Shown here one piece after another: positions 1 through 5,303 of a stretch of DNA of 6,454 bases. The notes below the pieces were generated by a model. It was not told the DNA's origin, did no database searches, and was given only the letters and a program-made list of their open reading frames with translations. How positions within the stretch are numbered: the first letter of the stretch is position 1; every line of letters starts with the position of its first letter. The position numbers and the translations under genes were made by a program. This stretch comes from Desulfobacterales bacterium (GTDB taxonomy: Bacteria; Desulfobacterota; Desulfobacteria; Desulfobacterales; UBA11574): assembly GCA_030145595.1 (NCBI GenBank), contig JAQYVG010000192.1:1-6454 (forward strand). The letters are read 5' to 3'.

Positions 1-650
1 AGAAGCACCTCTATCATCTTTTCAAGTACATCTATGCTCTTAAAATTAAAGTCGATTTGATCGGCACTAAAAGTTGTCCATAAATGGACGGCACTTCCGT
101 CAACCTTCTTATACTCGCTCAAGAGCGGTAAAGACCTGGGGCGTGTGACTTGAGACAAATCGGTTGAAGAATCCACCTCAATGGCAAATTCCACAAACCC
201 TTCTTTGCCGGCAAGGTAGTTTGCGAACCATTCGGACTTCGAAGAAAAATGGTTGACCACATAATCAAACATGAGCTCAAAATCGGAGCCGATTGCAACG
301 ACATCATCCCAGGAGCCAAGGTCGGGGTTGATGGCATGAAAGTCCATAACGGAAAAACCGTCATCAGAGGAATACGGAAAAAAGGGCAAGAAGTGGATGT
401 TTGAAATTGCACCCTTCAAATACTTGTTTGCGAACTTATGAAGTGTGACCAGGGGTGCTTCTCCTTTTTTTAAGAGAGAGTCTCCATAGGTGATCAGGAT
501 CACATCTTCTTGTGAGAAATATGCTTCCTTTTCACCTCTCCGGCTCGGGAACCTCTCTATCAACGGCATAATTCTCTGTAAAACCAGGGCACCGGTATTT
601 TCTCCGTATATCCTTTGCAATAGTTGCTTAACTTGATCTACTCCATCCAT
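1..650 (-). CDS. GH13_18 glycoside (sugar) phosphorylase, N-terminal part
   Basis: Partial gene: it starts at 650 and runs off the left edge, leaving 216 readable residues without a stop. Family members cleave a glucoside such as sucrose or glucosylglycerate with inorganic phosphate, giving alpha-glucose-1-phosphate, in the cytoplasm. Visible features are ITYGDSL (53-59), LPFFPYSSDDGFSVMDF (88-104), the GH13 region I motif DYVVNH (129-134), a segment TDLSQVTRPRSLPLL (163-177) and WTTFSADQIDFNF (191-203). These are typical of the sucrose-phosphorylase subfamily. A stretch of about 50 residues before ITYGDSL, containing IYGENTG, resembles the longer phosphorylases (glucosylglycerate phosphorylase/YcjM type) rather than short bifidobacterial sucrose phosphorylases. 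The nucleophile and acid/base regions lie outside the window, so activity and substrate cannot be settled. The start is supported by GGAGGGG seven bases upstream. It is the last visible gene of the set, 62 bases after the glycosyltransferase. There is no signal peptide. Confidence 0.88.
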   Translation of the reverse strand, partial: MDGVDQVKQLLQRIYGENTGALVLQRIMPLIERFPSRRGEKEAYFSQEDVILITYGDSLLKKGEAPLVTLHKFANKYLKGAISNIHFLPFFPYSSDDGFSVMDFHAINPDLGSWDDVVAIGSDFELMFDYVVNHFSSKSEWFANYLAGKEGFVEFAIEVDSSTDLSQVTRPRSLPLLSEYKKVDGSAVHLWTTFSADQIDFNFKSIDVLEKMIEVL

Positions 651-657
651 AATATGA

Positions 658-664
658 CCCCTCC
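658..664 (-). promoter_or_regulatory. Ribosome binding site of the GH13_18 phosphorylase
   Basis: On the minus strand GGAGGGG is followed by seven bases and then the ATG at 650. It fixes the start of this otherwise incomplete gene. Confidence 0.75.
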
Positions 665-712
665 ATCGGATTTATTTAGTCCTGAAAAACCTGGTCCTCT
701 GGGCCAGGATAT

Positions 713-1996
713 TTACACGGGCAAAAGCTGGTGGTCTTCTATAAAACGTTTCAGCCCCCTCCTCAGTTTCTTGTAGGAAAAGTATTCTTTACCCAATTCA
801 TAGTTTAGAGCGACCATTTTCTTGCAGAGCTCGGGATCTGTCAAAACCTGTTTTGTTTTCTCAACAGTTGCCCCGGTTACAAATCCGTCGATTTCTATTA
901 CGGAAAATCCTTTCGGTTTAATATCCTTTGTATAAATTGAGTAAGTGTTGACTACGATTGGTTTACGAAAATATACGGCCTCCAGAAAAGCATTGCCAAA
1001 ACCCTCAAAGGTGGAAGGGTAAGTCACCAAATCGGCATAGGGATAGATATCATCGAGAGTGTAAATCTTTCTGCCGTCTTCTTTTTGTCCTCTGTTCTCA
1101 TTCACAATGTCAGAGGCCCAAACCAAGTCTACGTTCATCAACTTTGCATACTCTTCAAGACGCTTCTGGTATTCAAGTCCCTCATCGCCTGCATCATGGG
1201 AGATAACGAGTTTGGCTTTCATTTCCAGTCTGCGAACCAGTTCAATGGCATGTTCAATACCTTTTCTTTGTACCACCCGGGTCGGCTGGAGGATAAAGAG
1301 TTCATCGTTTTCGATGCCTAAGGCTTGCCGTACGTCCCTGGTATAGTCATCCGGAGGAGGTGGCGGATTTTCAAAATCCATTATGTTCGGAGCAATGCGT
1401 GCTGAGATGCCTGTACGAAGGCTCAGTTGCTCATCAGCATGGGAGTTGATGACCGCATGAAAGATGGAGGGTAGATTCGGCGGAAAAGCCATGTTCAGGT
1501 AGTCTGTGACGGCGTTTATCAAAAAACGATCTCTTTCCCAGTAAAAATCGTGATGGTGGGCAACTGTTAAAATGTTTGTTTCCGCAATCAATTCAGTCAG
1601 GGCAATGCCAAGTGGAATATTCATTGGAATGGTCAAAGCGTTTTCAACCAGTAGTAAACCGATATCGAACTTTTCGATGAATGCATAAAGGTGGTCTTTG
1701 AGTATATGCGACAGTTCATGTACTTTTTGGCTGAGGGAACGATCGCGTCTGGTAACGCCAAAGCTCAATCCCTGAATTTCTTGGACTTCTGGATGATTGA
1801 AATGCGCTTCCGGGGCAAGGTATGACCTCTCCGGCGGGCGATCAAGCTCGCCGGCAAAGTAAAAACAAGTAAAACCTTCCTCTTGAAAAACATTAGCCCA
1901 TTTTGCTGCTTCAAGGGACACGCCATCCGTTCCGGCAAGCCGGGTTGAAACAATCCCCCAATGTTTCATGTTTCCTTTTGTCTCTGCTTGATCCAT
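713..1996 (-). CDS. GT4-type retaining glycosyltransferase (possible compatible-solute glucoside synthesis)
   Basis: Cytoplasmic GT-B glycosyltransferase of 427 residues that should transfer a sugar from a nucleotide sugar to an unidentified acceptor. The N-terminal Rossmann half opens with VSTRLAGTDGVSLEAAKWA (16-34), a Gly-rich loop probably at the acceptor site, and has HHHDFYWERDRF (147-158). The hinge is PNIMDFENPPPPPDDY (203-218). The C-terminal donor half has TRVVQRKG (239-246), whose Arg240 and Lys245 fit the diphosphate-binding pair, and the EX7E motif Glu331/Glu339 in STFEGFGNAFLEA. No signal peptide or membrane segment is seen, which argues against a cell-envelope role. The start at 1996 is preferred: AGGAGGG lies four bases upstream, whereas the in-frame ATG at 2011 precedes that site and the ATG at 1969 has only a weak one. 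The adjacent phosphorylase suggests a glucosylglycerate-, mannosylglucosylglycerate- or sucrose-like product; this is inference. GC content is lower than in the glycolytic genes upstream. Confidence 0.85.
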   Translation of the reverse strand: MDQAETKGNMKHWGIVSTRLAGTDGVSLEAAKWANVFQEEGFTCFYFAGELDRPPERSYLAPEAHFNHPEVQEIQGLSFGVTRRDRSLSQKVHELSHILKDHLYAFIEKFDIGLLLVENALTIPMNIPLGIALTELIAETNILTVAHHHDFYWERDRFLINAVTDYLNMAFPPNLPSIFHAVINSHADEQLSLRTGISARIAPNIMDFENPPPPPDDYTRDVRQALGIENDELFILQPTRVVQRKGIEHAIELVRRLEMKAKLVISHDAGDEGLEYQKRLEEYAKLMNVDLVWASDIVNENRGQKEDGRKIYTLDDIYPYADLVTYPSTFEGFGNAFLEAVYFRKPIVVNTYSIYTKDIKPKGFSVIEIDGFVTGATVEKTKQVLTDPELCKKMVALNYELGKEYFSYKKLRRGLKRFIEDHQLLPV

Positions 1997-2000
1997 TATT

Positions 2001-2007
2001 CCCTCCT
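2001..2007 (-). promoter_or_regulatory. Ribosome binding site deciding the glycosyltransferase start
   Basis: Minus strand reads AGGAGGG-AATA-ATG, with the ATG at 1996. The site lies inside the longer reading that would begin at the ATG at 2011, so it favours the shorter protein. It sits between the isomerase stop (2024) and the transferase, as expected for two genes on one message. Confidence 0.75.
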
Positions 2008-2023
2008 GCATTTAATCTTCACA

Positions 2024-3670
2024 TTAGGTAGAGCGAATGTTCTTGTAATAATTGATAAGACCGTTGGTGGAAGCGTCATGGGAAGAAACCCGTACCTCTC
2101 CTTTCAGTTCCGGCTCTATTACTTTCGCCAATTGTTTGCCCAACTCCACACCCATCTGGTCAAAGGAGTTTACGTGCCAGATCAGACCTTGGGTAAAGAT
2201 CTTATGTTCATAAAGGGCAATTAGCGCGCCCAGGGTTTCAGGGGTGAGTTCACTGAAGAGCAAGGAGTTGGACGGCTTGTTTCCCTCGAACGTCTTGGCG
2301 GAAACAAGTGTCTCCAGTTCCTCACCCGAATGCCCCGAAGCCGAGAGTTCAGCGCGCACTTCTTCCGCGGTTTTCCCCCTCATAAGCGCCTCGGTCTGGG
2401 CCAAAAAGTTTGCCATGAGAATTGCGTGGTGCTCGCCCAGAGGATTAAGGCTGTTTGCCGGTGCCAGAAAATCGCAGGGGATCAGCTTGGTGCCCTGGTG
2501 GATGAGCTGATAAAAAGCGTGTTGCCCGTTGGTGCCGGGCTCACCCCAGATGATGGGTCCCGTGGAGTAGTCTACCCTGTTGCCATTTTTGGTCACGCTC
2601 TTGCCGTTGCTTTCCATATCACCCTGCTGTAAATAGGCCGGAAAGCGGTACATGTACTGGTCATATGGTAAGATGGCCTGGGTCTCTGCACCGAAGAAGT
2701 TGTTGTACCAGATACCGAGAAGCGCCATAATTACGGGGATATTTTCCTCGAAAGGCGCAGTGCGGAAGTGCTCGTCAACCCTGTGAGCTCCGCTCAAAAG
2801 CGCATCGAAATGATCCATACCGATCGCCAGGACGATGGGCAGTCCAATGGCCGACCACAGGGAGTAGCGGCCGCCTACCCAGTCCCAAAACTCGAACATA
2901 TTATCCGGGTCAATTCCGAATTTGACAACCTCGGCAGTATTTGTGGATACGGCTACAAAGTGTTTGGCAATGGCCACTTCCTCTTTGGACTCAGACAGGA
3001 ACCACTCTTTGGCTGAGTTGGCGTTGGTCATGGTTTCCTGGGTGGTGAAGGTCTTGGAAGCAATAATGAAGAGCGTCGATTCCGGGCTCAAGTTCTTCAG
3101 GGTCTCGGCAAGCTGCGTCCCGTCAATGTTTGACACAAAATGTGAGTGCAGATCCGGATGGGCGTAGTGCGCCAGAGCCGCGGTGACCATTTGCGGTCCC
3201 AGGTCGGAGCCGCCAATGCCGATATTCACCACGTCGGTCATCGACTTGCCTGTGTATCCCTTCCAGTCTCCCGATCGGACTGCTTCGCTGAAAACCCGCA
3301 TCTTTGCGAGAACCCGGTTGACCTCCGGCATGACATCTTCACCGTCCACCAAGACGGGTCTGTTTGAGCGGTTGCGCAGGGCAACATGAAGCACCGCCCG
3401 ACCTTCCGTTGTGTTTATTTCTTCGCCGGCAAACATGGCCTGGATGTTTTCAGCAAGGCCGGCTTGCCGCGCCAGATCTATTAAGAGTTCATTCGTCTTC
3501 TCGGTGATCCTATTTTTTGAATAGTCGAAGAGGATATCACCGAGACGCAATGAGAACTTTTCAAAGCGTTCCGGATCATCGGCAAACAAATTCCGCATAT
3601 GCAAGCCGGCGACTTCCTTATGGTGCTCTTGCAAGGCCTTCCATGCAGGCAAATCAGTTGGTAAAGGCAT
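2024..3670 (-). CDS. pgi: Glucose-6-phosphate isomerase
   Basis: Interconverts glucose-6-phosphate and fructose-6-phosphate in the cytoplasm, serving glycolysis and gluconeogenesis. The 548-residue length matches the long (E. coli/eukaryotic-type, about 550 residue) class rather than the 450-residue Gram-positive class. Both family signatures are intact: DWVGGRYSLWSAIG (263-276) and FDQMGVELGK (503-512). Other family blocks are NIGIGGSDLGPQMV (149-162), SKTFTTQET (205-213) and the C-terminal INYYKNIR. Expected catalytic residues are present: Glu353 in GDMESNGKS, His384 in GTNGQHAFYQLIHQGT and Lys512. The ATG at 3670 has GGGAGG eight bases upstream and follows the pyruvate kinase stop by 21 bases, so the two are probably cotranscribed. 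It could receive glucose-6-P made from the glucose-1-P released by the downstream phosphorylase, via a mutase not in this window. No damage or unusual residues seen. Confidence 0.98.
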   Translation of the reverse strand: MPLPTDLPAWKALQEHHKEVAGLHMRNLFADDPERFEKFSLRLGDILFDYSKNRITEKTNELLIDLARQAGLAENIQAMFAGEEINTTEGRAVLHVALRNRSNRPVLVDGEDVMPEVNRVLAKMRVFSEAVRSGDWKGYTGKSMTDVVNIGIGGSDLGPQMVTAALAHYAHPDLHSHFVSNIDGTQLAETLKNLSPESTLFIIASKTFTTQETMTNANSAKEWFLSESKEEVAIAKHFVAVSTNTAEVVKFGIDPDNMFEFWDWVGGRYSLWSAIGLPIVLAIGMDHFDALLSGAHRVDEHFRTAPFEENIPVIMALLGIWYNNFFGAETQAILPYDQYMYRFPAYLQQGDMESNGKSVTKNGNRVDYSTGPIIWGEPGTNGQHAFYQLIHQGTKLIPCDFLAPANSLNPLGEHHAILMANFLAQTEALMRGKTAEEVRAELSASGHSGEELETLVSAKTFEGNKPSNSLLFSELTPETLGALIALYEHKIFTQGLIWHVNSFDQMGVELGKQLAKVIEPELKGEVRVSSHDASTNGLINYYKNIRST

Positions 3671-3678
3671 CGTTATTT

Positions 3679-3684
3679 CCTCCC
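3679..3684 (-). promoter_or_regulatory. Ribosome binding site of pgi
   Basis: Minus strand GGGAGG is followed by eight bases (AAATAACG) and the ATG at 3670. It lies in the 21-base gap after the pyruvate kinase stop, leaving no room for a separate promoter there. Confidence 0.75.
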
Positions 3685-3691
3685 TAATACC

Positions 3692-5122
3692 CTAAGTCTT
3701 CCTCAGATCAATAATCTCAATCCGGTTGTTTGCTTCCGGATACCTGGACGATGGCCCTGTGGACAAAACGACGAGGTCTCCGTCTACCCCGTGGGACTTC
3801 AACCATTCACCGGCGAAGTCGTTCCAGACCTCGGGTGGTTCAGGCTCATGGACCGGATAGATGCCGTAAGAGAATGCGAGCTGCTGGCAAATTCTTTCTT
3901 CGGAGCTGACCGCAGCTATCCAAACCGGCAACCTGAACCGGGTAATGCTTCGGGCAGTTTCACCGCTCAGGCTGGGTACCAGGACCGCTGCCGGCGAAAC
4001 ATGCTCCACCATAGACTCGACGCTCACAGTGAGAAGATCCCTCACGCTGATTTCGTGTTTTCGGTCAATCTCTCTCAAAATTTCTCTTACTCTATGGCTC
4101 GGGCGATGGGGCTCGATATCCGCGGCGATTTTGGCCAGCATGGCAGCAGCATCCACTGGATACTTGCCCATGGCCGACTCCTCCGATAGCATCACGCAGT
4201 CGGTTCCGTCAAGGATGGCGTTGGCAACATCAGTGGACTCGGCCCGGGTAGGTCGCCGGTTCCTGACCATGGATTCCAACATCTGGGTCGCGGTAATCAC
4301 CGGTTTGCCCAGAAGATTTGCCCGACGTATGAGTTCTTTCTGGGCCCTGGCGATCCTCTGGATGGGTATTTCCACCCCCAGATCCCCCCGGGCCACCATA
4401 ATACCGTCTGCGGCCTCAAAAATAGCATCCAAATCTTCTTTCGCCCGCGAGCGTTCCAGCTTGGCGATAATAAAAGGATTGTGGCCCAACTCTGCAGCAG
4501 CGTTGCGAACGGCCTCAATGTCAGCTGCGGATTCGACAAAGGATTGGCTTACCGCGTCCACCCCCTGCTCCATGGCAAACGTGAGACACTCGTGGTCTCG
4601 ATCGGTGAAAGCGCTGACGCCGAGATCAATGTCCGGTATATTTAGCCCTTTGCGGGAACGCAATTCACCGCCCACCAGGACCTTACACTGGACGTCGTTA
4701 CCCTCCACCATCTCAACATGGAGCTGGATGAGACCATCGTTGAGAAACAGAGTATCCCCTTTTTTAACTGCTTGAGGCAGCCGCGGGAAACTCATGGAAG
4801 CGCGTGTATTGTCTCCAACTATTTCTTCGGTGGTCAGTGTGAAAGAATCTCCGGAGACCAATTCAACCGGCTCTTCAGCCAATTGGCCGATGCGCATTTT
4901 GGGGCCGGGCAGGTCACCCATAATAGCCACGCGCCTCCCCACTGCCCGGGCTGCGGCCCTGATGTTTTCAATTATCTTTTTGTGGCTGTCAAAGTCTCCA
5001 TGGGAAAAATTGAGCCGCGCCACGTTCATTCCGGATCGGATCATTTGTTCGAGTATCTCCGGAGATTCCGAAGCAGGGCCTATGGTGCATACGATCTTGG
5101 TCTTGTGGGCTGGAAGTTTCAT
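3692..5122 (-). CDS. pyk: Pyruvate kinase
   Basis: Transfers phosphate from phosphoenolpyruvate to ADP, giving pyruvate and ATP, the last step of glycolysis (cytoplasmic). At 476 residues it has the usual single-chain architecture: an A-domain barrel (about 1-70 and 165-340), the inserted B domain (about 71-164) and a C-terminal regulatory domain (about 355-476), with no PEP-utiliser extension. Active-site elements are VARLNFSHG (34-42, Arg36), DLPGPKMRIG (70-79), Lys221 and Glu223 in IAKLERSRAKEDLD, ARGDLGVEIP (244-253, Asp247) and ITATQMLESM (276-285). The sequence after Glu223 departs from the common EN-x-EG pattern: Arg226-Ala227 replace the usual acidic/Gly pair. Glu87, in PVELVSG, aligns by eye with rabbit Glu117, which suggests a K+-dependent enzyme; this is tentative. 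The start at 5122 has AAGGAG eight bases upstream. It lies 181 bases after the phosphofructokinase stop and 21 before pgi. Confidence 0.97.
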   Translation of the reverse strand: MKLPAHKTKIVCTIGPASESPEILEQMIRSGMNVARLNFSHGDFDSHKKIIENIRAAARAVGRRVAIMGDLPGPKMRIGQLAEEPVELVSGDSFTLTTEEIVGDNTRASMSFPRLPQAVKKGDTLFLNDGLIQLHVEMVEGNDVQCKVLVGGELRSRKGLNIPDIDLGVSAFTDRDHECLTFAMEQGVDAVSQSFVESAADIEAVRNAAAELGHNPFIIAKLERSRAKEDLDAIFEAADGIMVARGDLGVEIPIQRIARAQKELIRRANLLGKPVITATQMLESMVRNRRPTRAESTDVANAILDGTDCVMLSEESAMGKYPVDAAAMLAKIAADIEPHRPSHRVREILREIDRKHEISVRDLLTVSVESMVEHVSPAAVLVPSLSGETARSITRFRLPVWIAAVSSEERICQQLAFSYGIYPVHEPEPPEVWNDFAGEWLKSHGVDGDLVVLSTGPSSRYPEANNRIEIIDLRKT

Positions 5123-5130
5123 GACGTTCT

Positions 5131-5136
5131 CTCCTT
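5131..5136 (-). promoter_or_regulatory. Ribosome binding site of pyk
   Basis: Minus strand AAGGAG is followed by eight bases (AGAACGTC) and the ATG at 5122. It could be partly enclosed by a weak hairpin with the CTCTCTGAAT segment at 5171-5180, noted among the findings. Confidence 0.7.
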
Positions 5137-5180
5137 CTGAATGTTAGGGTCTCAAGAACTTGGTGTTAGAATTCAGAGAG

Positions 5181-5192
5181 TTTAATTGTACT
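5181..5192 (-). promoter_or_regulatory. Possible -10 region (TACAAT) in the pfk-pyk spacer
   Basis: The 181-base gap between phosphofructokinase and pyruvate kinase is the only spacer here large enough to hold a promoter. On the minus strand it contains CAGTACAATTAA, with TACAAT matching five of six bases of a sigma-70 -10 box, about 60 bases before the pyk start. No good -35 box is found 16-18 bases upstream (best candidate CGCGTT). It may be an internal promoter for pyk-pgi and the downstream genes, or a chance match. Confidence 0.2.
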
Positions 5193-5303
5193 GAGCGAAC
5201 ACGGCCGAACGCGGATGTTTCATGAATTATTGCCGCAAGACAACGACGATGGGCGTGCCACAATGACATAACACTTGCAAAAAGACCCGGTGCCTCACAT
5301 GCA

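Noticed and set aside
119..412. Minus-strand open frame of 97 codons
   Set aside because: It overlaps the phosphorylase in a different frame; the frame beginning at 650 carries clear GH13_18 motifs.
713..2011. Plus-strand open frames of 78-82 codons inside the glycosyltransferase region
   Set aside because: They are antisense to a well-supported gene, overlap each other in different frames and have no recognisable domains.
2024..3670. Several plus-strand open frames of 68-100 codons antisense to pgi
   Set aside because: They are shadows of a conserved essential-type gene, with no ribosome sites or domain features.
3945..4775. Plus-strand open frame of 276 codons inside pyk
   Set aside because: It is entirely antisense to pyruvate kinase, whose motifs are intact. 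The translation is Ser/Arg/Thr-rich and low in recognisable structure, as expected from the reverse of a GC-biased gene, and no ribosome site was found.
5196..5215. 10-base near-repeat as the start of a CRISPR or other repeat array
   Set aside because: Only two imperfect copies without spacers; too short to be a repeat array. Kept only as a minor element of the spacer finding.
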